From: RGIG4034 sp045628945
Lineage (GTDB): Bacteria; Bacillota; Clostridia; Lachnospirales; Lachnospiraceae
Direction of reading: 5' to 3'
Assembly (NCBI GenBank): GCA_045628945.1
Contig: JAZQQG010000012.1
Span: forward strand, 1 to 64,000
DNA: 64,000 nucleotides
This document shows positions 15,771-25,290 of the stretch, piece after piece (position 1 is the stretch's first letter; the number at the start of each line of letters is the position of its first letter). The position numbers and the translations under genes were made by a program. A model generated the notes under the pieces. The model was not told where the DNA came from. It did no database searches and saw only the letters and a program-made list of their open reading frames with translations.

Positions 15771-17756
15771 ATGACAATAAATGAAATGTCTATCGACTTA
15801 GAAACATATAGCGATATTGATATTGGTAAAGCTGGTGTTTACAAATATTCAGAATCAGATAACTTCGAAATACTGCTATTTTCAGTATCAATCAATAATG
15901 GCCCTGTTACGCTTTATGACTTAGCCAGCGGCGATACTCTTCCCGATGAAATATTAGATGCTATTGTATCTGAAGATGTAATTAAGTGGGCTTTTAATGC
16001 ATCATTCGAAAGAATATGTCTAAGTAACTACATGAGAAAACACTATCCTAATAAGTTCAAAGGCTATGGACAGCCAGGTGATACAACTAATTACCTTAAT
16101 CCGGAATCATGGCGCTGCAGTATGGTCTGGTCAGCTTACTTAGGATTACCATTATCACTTGAAGGTGTAGGCACTGTTTTAGGACTTGAAGAACAGAAAA
16201 TGAAGGAAGGCAAAGCACTTATAAGATACTTCTGTACACCTTGCGCTCCTACTAAAACTAATGGTGGCCGCACTAGGAACCTTCCTCATCATGACAGAGA
16301 TAAATGGGATTTATTCTGTAAGTATAATATAAGAGACGTTGAGGTTGAACAAGCTATACAGAAAAAGCTGTCACACTTCCCGGTTCCTGACTTTATCTGG
16401 AAAGAATATCATATTGACCAACAGATAAATGACAGGGGTATAATGCTTGATTTATCTGTAGTTGAAAATGCTATTAAATTTGATGCATTTAGCAAAGCTA
16501 CACTTATGGCTACAATGAAGGATAAAACAGAACTTGAGAATCCTAATTCAGTACAGCAAATGAAGGACTGGCTCTCTTCTAAAGGTATTGATACTGAATC
16601 ACTTGATAAAAAGGCAATCATCGAACTGTTAAAAACAGTACCCGAAGATGTAGCTGATGTACTTACTCTTCGTCAGCAATTGGCAAAATCATCAGTAAAA
16701 AAATATCAGGCTATGCAGAATGCTGTATGCGAAGATAACAGAGCCAGGGGAATGTTCCAATTTTACGGAGCCAACAGGTCTGGCAGATGGGCTGGACGCA
16801 TAATACAATTACAGAACCTTCCACAAAATCATATGAATGATTTAACGGAAGCAAGGTTCATTGTTAAGTCTGGCGATTATGATATGTTGAATGTCTTATA
16901 TGATAATATTCCCGATGTTCTCTCCCAGCTTATACGTACAGCATTTATTCCAAGACCAGGATACAAATTCATTGTAAGTGACTATGCCGCTATAGAAGCC
17001 AGAGTTTTAAGTTTTCTTGCTAATGAAAAATGGCGTTCAGAGGTATTTGCCAAAGGGGATGATATCTATTGCGCATCAGCATCACAAATGTTTGGTGTTC
17101 CTGTTGAAAAGCATGGTATTAATTCCCACTTAAGGCAAAAAGGAAAAATCGCTGAGTTAGCACTAGGTTACGGTGGAAGCTGCGGTGCGCTAAAAGCAAT
17201 GGGTGCTTTAGATATGGGATTGACCGAAGAAGAATTACAGCCTCTAGTAGATGCTTGGCGTGCTGCTAATCCTAATATTGTACAGTTTTGGTGGGATGTT
17301 GATTCAGCTGTTAAAACAGCTATAAAAGAACGCACTAAAACTAAAACACACGGAATTGTATTTGAGTATAAAAGCGCTATGCTTTTTATTACATTACCTT
17401 CTGGCAGACAACTCTCCTATGTTAAACCTAAAATGGGTGAGAATCAGTTCGGTGGTGAATCTGTTAATTACGAAGGTGTCGGATCCACTAAAAAATGGGA
17501 ACGCATCGAAAGCTATGGTCCTAAATTTGTAGAAAATATCGTCCAGGCTATAAGCAGAGACATTTTATGCTATGCAATGCGTAATCTTAAAAATAGCCTA
17601 ATTTGTGGCCATGTACATGATGAATTAATTATAGAATGTCCTGTTGAAACCAGCCTCGATACCATCTGTAGCATCATGGGCAAAAGTCCTGAATGGATGT
17701 CAGATATACTCCTTAGAGCTGATGGATATGAAACAGAATTTTATAAAAAGGATTAA
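15771..17756 (+). CDS. Family A DNA polymerase, phage type
   Basis: 661 residues from the ATG at 15771, which follows GGAGG. The N-terminal 3'-5' exonuclease starts with MSIDLETYSDIDI (Asp-x-Glu). Polymerase motif A is IVSDYAAIEARVL (about 405), motif B includes RQKGKIAELALGYGG (about 465) and motif C is GHVHDELIIE (about 620). It has no 5'-3' exonuclease domain. It would replicate the element's DNA, together with the primase-helicase on the other strand and the SSB just upstream. Confidence 0.95.
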   Translation: MTINEMSIDLETYSDIDIGKAGVYKYSESDNFEILLFSVSINNGPVTLYDLASGDTLPDEILDAIVSEDVIKWAFNASFERICLSNYMRKHYPNKFKGYGQPGDTTNYLNPESWRCSMVWSAYLGLPLSLEGVGTVLGLEEQKMKEGKALIRYFCTPCAPTKTNGGRTRNLPHHDRDKWDLFCKYNIRDVEVEQAIQKKLSHFPVPDFIWKEYHIDQQINDRGIMLDLSVVENAIKFDAFSKATLMATMKDKTELENPNSVQQMKDWLSSKGIDTESLDKKAIIELLKTVPEDVADVLTLRQQLAKSSVKKYQAMQNAVCEDNRARGMFQFYGANRSGRWAGRIIQLQNLPQNHMNDLTEARFIVKSGDYDMLNVLYDNIPDVLSQLIRTAFIPRPGYKFIVSDYAAIEARVLSFLANEKWRSEVFAKGDDIYCASASQMFGVPVEKHGINSHLRQKGKIAELALGYGGSCGALKAMGALDMGLTEEELQPLVDAWRAANPNIVQFWWDVDSAVKTAIKERTKTKTHGIVFEYKSAMLFITLPSGRQLSYVKPKMGENQFGGESVNYEGVGSTKKWERIESYGPKFVENIVQAISRDILCYAMRNLKNSLICGHVHDELIIECPVETSLDTICSIMGKSPEWMSDILLRADGYETEFYKKD

Positions 17757-17760
17757 AATA

Positions 17761-17795
17761 ATACACCGCCGGAGCTATTAACTCTGACGGTGTAT
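17761..17795. terminator. Bidirectional terminator between polymerase and NACHT genes
   Basis: ATACACCGCCGGAG (17761-17774) pairs with CTCTGACGGTGTAT (17782-17795), two mismatches, with T-rich sequence on both sides. The two genes converge on it. Confidence 0.7.
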
Positions 17796-17800
17796 TTATC

Positions 17801-20353
17801 TTAAAACATATCAAATAAATCTGGTCCACTCGACTCTATCTTCTTTTTTAAATCTTTATAATATTTTATAGCTCTTTCAAATTCGATTCTTAAAGGATAA
17901 TCATCCTTTTCAATAAATTCAATCAGATCAGGATAATCTTCAACATTAGAATACAAATGATCCAAATCAATTGACATCATATATCCTGTTGTATCAATAA
18001 CCTCTAGCCGACTTATTTTTTCATCATCAAGCATAGATTTTTTTACTATACCATCATAAGGAGGTTCATCATTGTCAGAGTCATCCTTCTCAACTATATA
18101 TACATATTCATCGTCAACAAAATCTTCATAAAATGGATGCTCTAACTCACTAACGTCTTGCTTAAAACCATTTTTAAGCGCTATAAAATTAAATAGGTAT
18201 GAATTAGGTCTATTCGAAAATGGAACATCTTCTGTATTACCATCTTCATAATACAAGTATCCATACATTCTCAATAAGAAATCTCTATATCCAGTTGGTG
18301 ATGTATATTTTGAATAAAAATCTTCCAAATACGGCAATATAATATATTCATCCACTTTATCGGGAATCATATCATATAGCATACTAAATGTTTTATCACC
18401 AAATGCACGTCTTTTCATTTCAAAGAAATCGCCTATACCTTTAAGGGTTCTATCTTTCTGCTTTGAGAAGAAAAGAGCACAGAAAAATTCCTGAAATGAT
18501 CTATGCGTAAAATGGTATGAACCTCCTTCATAAAACATAAGGCACATATTAGCAACTAAATCATGTATAAAATCCGATGCTGTAATCGTATATTCATTTG
18601 CAAACCTTTCACGTTCTTTTAATGCGCCAAAATAACGTTCCATTTCTTCATAGGTAAGCTCATACTTTTGATCATGGTATGTTCTAGCACAAAATTCTGC
18701 AAAATAATCAGCAAATCTATCTGCTGAAAGTCCCGTTTTAAGAGTTCTTTTATATGCACCTTTACTAGCATCATGTTTTTGTGCAAGCGCCATATATGCC
18801 TCATGATAGAAAATGTGCATTTTCGATGGTACTTCTGCAAATTGTTCATATGTCATTAACATAATTGTAAGCAGCAACGGATTTTCAGTGAACTCTCGAT
18901 GAGAATAATACAAATAATTATCCAGTTCCTTCCTGAATTTTAATCTAATATCAGGTTCATCTGGTCTGAAATCCAATTTATCAATAAGCTCTAATCCTTG
19001 TTCTTTTGTAAAAGGTAGCAGTTCAAGTACAGTAAACCTATTAAAAGAAACAAAAGAGTCATTAGGTCTTGAGGACATTACAAAAATATTTCTTCTATAT
19101 CTATTAGAAAAATACTCCATGTCTTGCTCAAATTTACTAATATATGCAGAATTAAGTTCATCAAATCCATCGAACAGTAGCAACACATTTCCCGCTATCA
19201 ATTCCGCTTTTAGCTGTTCATCTTTTATATCAGCTCCAATACTTGCAAATTTAGCATATACATAATCAAAGAGCGTTTCATAAGTATCATCATAGTCTTT
19301 CAAAGGAATAAAAACGGGAATATAATGCAGTTCATCATAATTATTTATAGCATCCAAAAACAGATGCCGCATCATCATCGATTTTCCTAGTCCACCTGTT
19401 CCACATATGATGAAATAATGAAATCTTGAGGTCAATTTTTCAACATTTGCACCAACAATAAGTCTTCTAAATGGCGTTGGCTCACCATTCTGTTTCATAG
19501 ATTTACTACGTATGTTATTTTCAACATAAAAATCATAAAAAGGTCTTGGGTGATCCGCATATAACAGAGTCTTTAATGTTGCATATCTATCAGTAGCTCT
19601 TTCAAAATAGTCTGAATATTTTTCATTATCTATCAGATGGTAAATCTCTGTTTTTTGATTTTCTTCAGACTCTACATAGTCATATACAGTTAGTGTAATA
19701 TTCTTATAACTTTCACCAATGTTTCCAACATACTCATAAGGCGCACCAGGATTCTCACTTCTGTATAAGCTTGAAAATGTATCTTTACCTACAGTATTAT
19801 CCTGTCTTTTTGTTAAAACAAAATGAAATACTCCAAGCATAAAATTTTGATAACAAAGTTCATTTGCATTAAGAAGTTCTTTTTTTGTAATTGCTTCTCC
19901 CTCTTTGCCAGCATAAAAAACATCGTCATCAAGAATAGAGCTATCATCGCTAATAACTTCTAATAAAGCTTTAACTAAAAATTCACCATAAGCGCCAAAA
20001 TCGACAATATATTCCAATAATTTAGACATTCTATTAATTGCGTATACATAGTCAGTTTTTACTTTTGCATCAAAAGCATTAACAGCAGTTGCATTATTGA
20101 AATGAAAATAACTTCCAGTAGATTTTTCGCATTTTTTATACGCAGAAATATGCTGTGCATATGTGTTTACTTTAGGCTCTTTGAATTCTGGATAAAAGCA
20201 CTTAACCATTTGTGTAAAACAATTTACATCGGATAATCCATCAGAAATACCATCAAATCTACTTTTCTTTCTTGTTCTTTGACGTCTGGCTAATAGCATC
20301 AAATCATAAAAAATACCACCACATAGTCTTTTTTCTTCAGCAAATTCAGACAT
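17801..20353 (-). CDS. NACHT-domain NTPase (bacterial NLR-like defence protein)
   Basis: 850 residues from the ATG at 20353, after GGAGG. Residues 1 to about 310 form an unassigned N-terminal domain. The NACHT core has Walker A ICGTGGLGKSMMMRH, Walker B LLLFDGFDELNSA and sensor FVMSSRPND; then the HRSFQEFFCALFFS motif typical of NACHT helical regions. The C-terminal part is acidic. Bacterial NACHT proteins protect against phages, usually by triggering abortive responses. On a phage-like element it may exclude competitors. No trans-membrane segment or known nuclease effector is visible, so the effector may be the N-terminal domain. Confidence 0.88.
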   Translation of the reverse strand: MSEFAEEKRLCGGIFYDLMLLARRQRTRKKSRFDGISDGLSDVNCFTQMVKCFYPEFKEPKVNTYAQHISAYKKCEKSTGSYFHFNNATAVNAFDAKVKTDYVYAINRMSKLLEYIVDFGAYGEFLVKALLEVISDDSSILDDDVFYAGKEGEAITKKELLNANELCYQNFMLGVFHFVLTKRQDNTVGKDTFSSLYRSENPGAPYEYVGNIGESYKNITLTVYDYVESEENQKTEIYHLIDNEKYSDYFERATDRYATLKTLLYADHPRPFYDFYVENNIRSKSMKQNGEPTPFRRLIVGANVEKLTSRFHYFIICGTGGLGKSMMMRHLFLDAINNYDELHYIPVFIPLKDYDDTYETLFDYVYAKFASIGADIKDEQLKAELIAGNVLLLFDGFDELNSAYISKFEQDMEYFSNRYRRNIFVMSSRPNDSFVSFNRFTVLELLPFTKEQGLELIDKLDFRPDEPDIRLKFRKELDNYLYYSHREFTENPLLLTIMLMTYEQFAEVPSKMHIFYHEAYMALAQKHDASKGAYKRTLKTGLSADRFADYFAEFCARTYHDQKYELTYEEMERYFGALKERERFANEYTITASDFIHDLVANMCLMFYEGGSYHFTHRSFQEFFCALFFSKQKDRTLKGIGDFFEMKRRAFGDKTFSMLYDMIPDKVDEYIILPYLEDFYSKYTSPTGYRDFLLRMYGYLYYEDGNTEDVPFSNRPNSYLFNFIALKNGFKQDVSELEHPFYEDFVDDEYVYIVEKDDSDNDEPPYDGIVKKSMLDDEKISRLEVIDTTGYMMSIDLDHLYSNVEDYPDLIEFIEKDDYPLRIEFERAIKYYKDLKKKIESSGPDLFDMF

Positions 20354-20521
20354 TTTTTCCTCCAAAAACTATAAAAACTATAAAAACTCAAAATCACTCT
20401 TTACAAAAAACTATCAAAACTTGAAGTTCTTCATGTAAACAGTTGAAACAGGTTTATCCGAGTTGATCACGGATAATTCCAGAGCCTGAATCAACATATA
20501 TCAAGTAGTCGGCCGCTGGAA
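20354..20521. other. Intergenic region upstream of the NACHT gene
   Basis: No gene is seen. In front of the NACHT gene (minus strand) are tandem ATAGTTTTT units at about 20361-20382, and TTATCCG (20454-20460) pairs with CGGATAA (20470-20476). These may be operators for the divergent NACHT and sigma-like genes; no clean promoter could be assigned. Confidence 0.35.
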
Positions 20522-20627
20522 TGGCTGACCACTAACTGAAACGGAGTACTCCTTTTCGGGTGGTCAGTTATTGCCAAAAATTGGCAGCCATTACGTCTCC
20601 GTTTCGCCATGACAACGGAGGACAATA
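20522..20627 (+). promoter_or_regulatory. Structured leader with mutually exclusive pairing at the ribosome binding site
   Basis: CTGACCAC (20525-20532) pairs with GTGGTCAG (20560-20567), extended by three further pairs. TGCCAA (20572-20577) pairs with TTGGCA (20581-20586). CTCCGTTTC (20597-20605) is complementary both to GAAACGGAG (20538-20546) upstream and, in its CTCCGTT part, to AACGGAG (20614-20620), which contains the ribosome binding site. This arrangement could switch translation of the following gene on or off. Confidence 0.5.
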
Positions 20628-21185
20628 ATGGTCAACTACAGTAAAAATCACGTATCTTACAACAACACTCCTGTAAAGGAGGGTGAAACTCTTGTTCCCA
20701 TGAGACTTACATGGGAAGCTCTAAAAGACTTCGGTATCAGCGCAGACAATTACAGAACCTGGAATATGGCCGGTGTCGCATTTCCTGTTATCTACACTAT
20801 CATTCCTGAAGCAGCTGCAGAATCATACATGAAGATGTTTTGGCAGGACATCAACGATTTTCTAAATGATTATCGCACTAGAACAGATGAACAGAAAAAA
20901 TATATTCCTGTATCTCTTGATGATTTAAATGAAGAATCAGGTAATGAACCTGCTACTTCTACAACACCAGATGATATTGTTGCTTCAAAGATGGAGCTTG
21001 TAGATCTTTTTAAATATCTTACAGAACTAGATCCTGGCTTCGCTCGTGTGGTAGAACTAAGATTATCAGGATACGACAAAAAGGAAATCTTCGAAGAATT
21101 AGGAAAAAAGAAATCCCAAGGTTATGTATATCTTGACAAAGTAGACAAAGCACTTGAAGCATTCGTAAAAAAGTATAATGCCTAA
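20628..21185 (+). CDS. Sigma-70-like DNA-binding protein
   Basis: 185 residues. The C-terminal third (about 120-183) reads like sigma region 4: MELVDLFKYLTELDPGFARV, VELRLSGYDKKEIFEELG, and a recognition-helix-like segment YLDKVDKALEAFVK. The N-terminal part contains LTWEALKDFGISADNYRTW and has no clear sigma region 2. It may be an alternative sigma-like regulator of the mobile element. The start follows GGAGG within the switch-like leader. It converges on hsdR, separated by a terminator. The assignment is moderate; a plain HTH protein is the alternative. Confidence 0.5.
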   Translation: MVNYSKNHVSYNNTPVKEGETLVPMRLTWEALKDFGISADNYRTWNMAGVAFPVIYTIIPEAAAESYMKMFWQDINDFLNDYRTRTDEQKKYIPVSLDDLNEESGNEPATSTTPDDIVASKMELVDLFKYLTELDPGFARVVELRLSGYDKKEIFEELGKKKSQGYVYLDKVDKALEAFVKKYNA

Positions 21186-21195
21186 TATCACAGAG

Positions 21196-21217
21196 GCGCT
21201 CCCTATTATGGGAGCGC
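21196..21217. terminator. Bidirectional terminator between sigma-like gene and hsdR
   Basis: GCGCTCCC (21196-21203) and GGGAGCGC (21210-21217) form a perfect 8-bp stem with a 6-base loop, followed by TTT on the plus strand. It lies between two converging genes. Confidence 0.75.
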
Positions 21218-21245
21218 TTTGCAATACATCATATTTTAATATTGC

Positions 21246-24152
21246 TTAATAATACTGTTCTATATAACTGTAAGCTTTATCAAATACATCCTGATCCTTT
21301 ATCTTATACTTAATCCAAATGATACTTCTTAAAGCCTTCATTACTTCTTTTTTACCTTCAGTAGTTCCCTGCCAGCCATCAAATCGCACGATTTTAACAA
21401 TACCATCAATATCATTAACTATTCGTTCTACAATTACAGGTGTACTATCATTTCGTACTCCATTAAAAAGGTCTGTAAGTGCAGCTTTTCCTTTGTCAAT
21501 TTCTTCTTCTGGAACCACTGCCTTTTCTGCCATAGCAGCTTCTCGTGCAAGAGCAAGTAACATTTTTAGGAATTCAATACTTCCCATAAGACCTTGCTTA
21601 TGTTGATCCCTTAATTTTTCAAGTTTCTCACCGAGTTCAATATATTTAGGATCCTTCGAATGAGCCTGAATTAATGCTACCAGGTTAATTTCAACCTTCA
21701 TGGTTGTTTTTTTAATATCTTTCTGAGCCTTAATAAAATCATCAATAAGATCCGCATCCATCTGGATTATTTCCTGAGTATCATCAGCATCACCTACAAT
21801 AATATTCTGATGAACCAGCTCCATTGTTTTTGCACCGAATGCCGCCCAAACAAGGGCGCCCCTATTATCTGTTGGCCTTACCGACTCATACACCTTAGCA
21901 AGCCATTTATAATCTTCTTTATATTGTGTTAAAAATGGATCAGGTGATAATGCTTCCCACGCTCTAACAAGCACTCTAAAATCTGCACCGAATTTATCTT
22001 TATCGTCATCAGTCGGGATACATTCCTGAGCAGCCATAAGACCTTCCCAACCTTCTATAGTCCGATCAACACCTATAAAGTACTCCAGACAAGTTGTCAT
22101 CAATGCTGGAAGCTTCTTCTTAACTTCCTCTATATTAACAATAACCTTCTTCATGCCTTCTTCATCAAAATTAAGAGCATTTGCAACATTATCAAATATA
22201 CCAATGTAATCTACTATCAATCCAAATGTCTTACCTGTATCATATGTTCTGTTAGTACGACATATTGCCTGTAATAAATTATGGTCTTTCATAGGCTTAT
22301 CAAGATACATTGCCTGAAGAATTGGAGCGTCAAATCCTGTAAGAAGTTTTGCGGTTACAATAACCAGTTTCAATGGACTCTTTGGATCTCTAAAATAATC
22401 CAACAACTTAGCTTCTTCATCCCTATCACGCCTATAGGCTTTATAACGATCAGCTTTATCATTATTAGTATCCATTACAATAGTAGTTGCTTCCGGTCCT
22501 AATAAATCATCAAGCTCCTCTTTGTACATAAGACAGCATTCCCTATCATATACTACAACCTGACCTTTATATCCATTTGGCTCGATTTTTTCCTTGTAAT
22601 GCTTCGCAATATGTTCACAAACCTTACGGATACGCTTTCTATCATACATAATGGCCTTCATATTCACACGGCGTGAAAGCTCATTCTTATCCTCTTCATT
22701 AAGGTCCTCTGTCATTTTCTCAAACTCTTCATTGATACGTTCTTTATCAATATGGAGTTCAACAGGTACAGCTTCAAAGTTAAGTGGAAGAGTCGCACCA
22801 TCTCTAATTGAGTCAGAGAAAGAATACTTACTCATATATCCGCTCTTATCTTCTACGGCACCAAAAGTTCTAAATGTGTTTTTATCCAAACGATTAATTG
22901 GTGTACCTGTTAATCCAAAGAAGAATGCATTAGGAAGCGCAGTACGCATCTTCTCACCTAAATCACCTTCTTGAGTTCTATGGGCTTCATCCACCATAAG
23001 GATAATATTTTCACTATCATTTAAACACCTATCTACATCACCAAATCTGAATATGGTTGTAATAAGAATCTTCTTCGTCTTATTCTCAAAGAACTTAATC
23101 AGTTCTTCCTTTGTTCTAGCTGCAGCCATATTCGGAATATCAGATGCATTAAATGTTGCTGTAATCTGAGTTTCCAAATCAATACGGTCATCAACAATAA
23201 CTACAGTTGGATTCTTAAGCTCTGGAATCATTCGTAATTTATTTGCAGCAAACACCATAAGTAGTGATTTACCAGAACCCTGAAAATGCCAAATAAGACC
23301 TTTCTTAGGATAACCAGCTTTAACACGATCAACGATTAAGTTTGCACCTTCATACTGTTGATAGCGACAAATAATCTTATATTTACGATACTTTTTATCT
23401 GTTGCAAACATTGTAAAGAACTGGAATATATCCATAACCTTTTCTGGTGTAATCATATCCACAATGCTTTTTTGAACAGATACAAGTGTTCCCTCTGTTT
23501 TATCATCAGGTGTATGCCAAGGTCCCCACATATCTACAGGCATATTTACAGAACCATATCTATAACATTTTCCCTCTGATGAAAAATTAAATACATTAGT
23601 GACAAACATCTGTGGAATGCTCTTTTCATAATCTGAAATATCTTTAGCACCATCAAGCCATGTAATCGCATTTCTAAATGGAGTCTTTAGTTCACCAATT
23701 ACAAGCGGAAATCCATTTACAAGTAGCACAAGATCCAGTCGTTTTCCACCTTCTTTCATAGGGAAACACCACTGTTTTGTCACTACATATTCATTCTTTG
23801 CTAGATTTTCCTTAGTCATTGTACCGAAAAATCTAATCGGTACCATTCGTCCATCTTTACCAAATGGGAAAGAATTTTCCTCAAATACTAGCTTCTTGAA
23901 CATTTCATTCTGTGCAATGAGATTATGCGGCTGCACAGACAATATTAATGAACGAAGCTTATAGATAACTTCATCTGCTCTAGATGGTTCCTCGGCAATT
24001 TCAGGATTAAGACGAATAAGTGCATCTTTAACCATCGACTCAACCATTACCTCTGAGTCTTTCCTTGGCATACTATCAGCCGGAATATATGTCCATCCAT
24101 TCTTCTGAAGTATCGTTATTAACATTTGTTCTAAGGTATCTTCATTTAGCAT
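21246..24152 (-). CDS. hsdR: Type I restriction enzyme, R subunit
   Basis: 968 residues. The N-terminal nuclease has RLDLVLLVNGFPLVIGELK (Asp, then Glu-Leu-Lys) at about 130-160. The translocase follows with GSGKSLLMVFAANKL (motif I), ILMVDEAHRTQ (motif II), FGLTGTPI (motif III) and ICRTNRTYDTGKTFG (motif VI), then the helical C-terminal region that contacts the methylase core. It cuts unmodified DNA after translocation. It is the last gene of the operon, 16 bases after hsdS, and appears full length. Confidence 0.95.
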   Translation of the reverse strand: MLNEDTLEQMLITILQKNGWTYIPADSMPRKDSEVMVESMVKDALIRLNPEIAEEPSRADEVIYKLRSLILSVQPHNLIAQNEMFKKLVFEENSFPFGKDGRMVPIRFFGTMTKENLAKNEYVVTKQWCFPMKEGGKRLDLVLLVNGFPLVIGELKTPFRNAITWLDGAKDISDYEKSIPQMFVTNVFNFSSEGKCYRYGSVNMPVDMWGPWHTPDDKTEGTLVSVQKSIVDMITPEKVMDIFQFFTMFATDKKYRKYKIICRYQQYEGANLIVDRVKAGYPKKGLIWHFQGSGKSLLMVFAANKLRMIPELKNPTVVIVDDRIDLETQITATFNASDIPNMAAARTKEELIKFFENKTKKILITTIFRFGDVDRCLNDSENIILMVDEAHRTQEGDLGEKMRTALPNAFFFGLTGTPINRLDKNTFRTFGAVEDKSGYMSKYSFSDSIRDGATLPLNFEAVPVELHIDKERINEEFEKMTEDLNEEDKNELSRRVNMKAIMYDRKRIRKVCEHIAKHYKEKIEPNGYKGQVVVYDRECCLMYKEELDDLLGPEATTIVMDTNNDKADRYKAYRRDRDEEAKLLDYFRDPKSPLKLVIVTAKLLTGFDAPILQAMYLDKPMKDHNLLQAICRTNRTYDTGKTFGLIVDYIGIFDNVANALNFDEEGMKKVIVNIEEVKKKLPALMTTCLEYFIGVDRTIEGWEGLMAAQECIPTDDDKDKFGADFRVLVRAWEALSPDPFLTQYKEDYKWLAKVYESVRPTDNRGALVWAAFGAKTMELVHQNIIVGDADDTQEIIQMDADLIDDFIKAQKDIKKTTMKVEINLVALIQAHSKDPKYIELGEKLEKLRDQHKQGLMGSIEFLKMLLALAREAAMAEKAVVPEEEIDKGKAALTDLFNGVRNDSTPVIVERIVNDIDGIVKIVRFDGWQGTTEGKKEVMKALRSIIWIKYKIKDQDVFDKAYSYIEQYY

Positions 24153-24168
24153 AAGATGCCTCCTTTTA

Positions 24169-25290
24169 TTACCCTAAATTATCAACCAATATTTTCTTTG
24201 ATAATGCTTCTAATTTATCAATATTTTCCTTCAGTGCAAGTTTTGATTTATCACTCTGTCTATAGAATGTAGCGAATTTATCCTGCAACTCCAAAGGTGG
24301 CAATGGAGCTTTAAATCCTTCCACTTGTTTTCTATTAACTTTAGGCATGTTAGACCTTGCGCTAAATCCTAAGATGTAATCCAAAAAGAATTCCGACCGC
24401 ATAAGAACAGCCAAATATATTCTGTTACAGTTTACTGCATTCGGCATTATCGGGTATGCATCTGCTGAACACACACCTTTGAATTCTGGTAATGCAACCT
24501 TATTAAGGTTCGGTCTAATCTTGCTATATATAATGTGCTCTGGTGTAAATATATACTTTCCACTGATAACATTATCTTCTTTTACAGTACGATATCCTGA
24601 TAAAACGCCGGTGTCCTTTTCTATACTATCAATGCCAATATGAGGATAGTCAGCATAAAATTCATAATCTGTTGTCATATTAGCATCAATTTTAGCAAAA
24701 TCATTAAAAGGACTTATTGGCCAACCCTTACTATTTACTTTATAATCACCAAACAACTCAACGAATTGTGATTTAACCAAATCAGTTGTTTTTAATAGTA
24801 ACTTTTTATATGCTTCCTTTGTTTCATATATTGCACGAAGTATTGTTGCAAGCTCACGTTGTTTTTCAAGACTCGGAATATCAAATTCTAACTTTGCTAA
24901 GTCCTTCCAGTTTATAGTTGGTGAAAGTGAACCAACAGAAATTCTAATTGCCTCATCAAAAAAATAATCTGAACAAATAAAAAATGGAAAGAATCCGGGA
25001 TCCATTACATCCTCTTTAGGATTAAGAACCATGCCATGAGCAGAGAATAACCCATCATGAGGACAAATAGCTGCTCTTCTAAGGTATGCATTTCTCTTAC
25101 CTAAAAGAACATCTCCTTTATGCATTACTAATTTATCGCCTTTTATAGGTACATCGCTTCCCCATCTTGAAACTGTTAATGAACCTGAATCCAAATGTTC
25201 CAAACCAATATAAGTACTCATATCCGCTTCTGTAGGCTTTGCTTTTTGTGTTTTATTTATAGCAAAATCTTCAAATTTCATTATTGCCAT
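24169..25290 (-). CDS. hsdS: Type I restriction-modification specificity subunit
   Basis: 373 residues, with two target recognition domains and two conserved helical spacers: one after FDIPSLEKQRELATILRAIY (about 145-180), the other at APLPPLELQDKFATFYRQ near the C-terminus. The first recognition domain begins almost at the start, so it is somewhat short, but both halves look intact. It determines the bipartite target site. The ATG overlaps the hsdM stop (TAATG). No inverted hsdS fragments are nearby, so phase variation by recombination is not evident in this window. Confidence 0.93.
   Translation of the reverse strand: MAIMKFEDFAINKTQKAKPTEADMSTYIGLEHLDSGSLTVSRWGSDVPIKGDKLVMHKGDVLLGKRNAYLRRAAICPHDGLFSAHGMVLNPKEDVMDPGFFPFFICSDYFFDEAIRISVGSLSPTINWKDLAKLEFDIPSLEKQRELATILRAIYETKEAYKKLLLKTTDLVKSQFVELFGDYKVNSKGWPISPFNDFAKIDANMTTDYEFYADYPHIGIDSIEKDTGVLSGYRTVKEDNVISGKYIFTPEHIIYSKIRPNLNKVALPEFKGVCSADAYPIMPNAVNCNRIYLAVLMRSEFFLDYILGFSARSNMPKVNRKQVEGFKAPLPPLELQDKFATFYRQSDKSKLALKENIDKLEALSKKILVDNLG

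Noticed and set aside
24169..25290. Phase-variable hsdS shuffling
   Set aside because: There is a single hsdS gene with no partial copies, inverted repeats or recombinase gene nearby.
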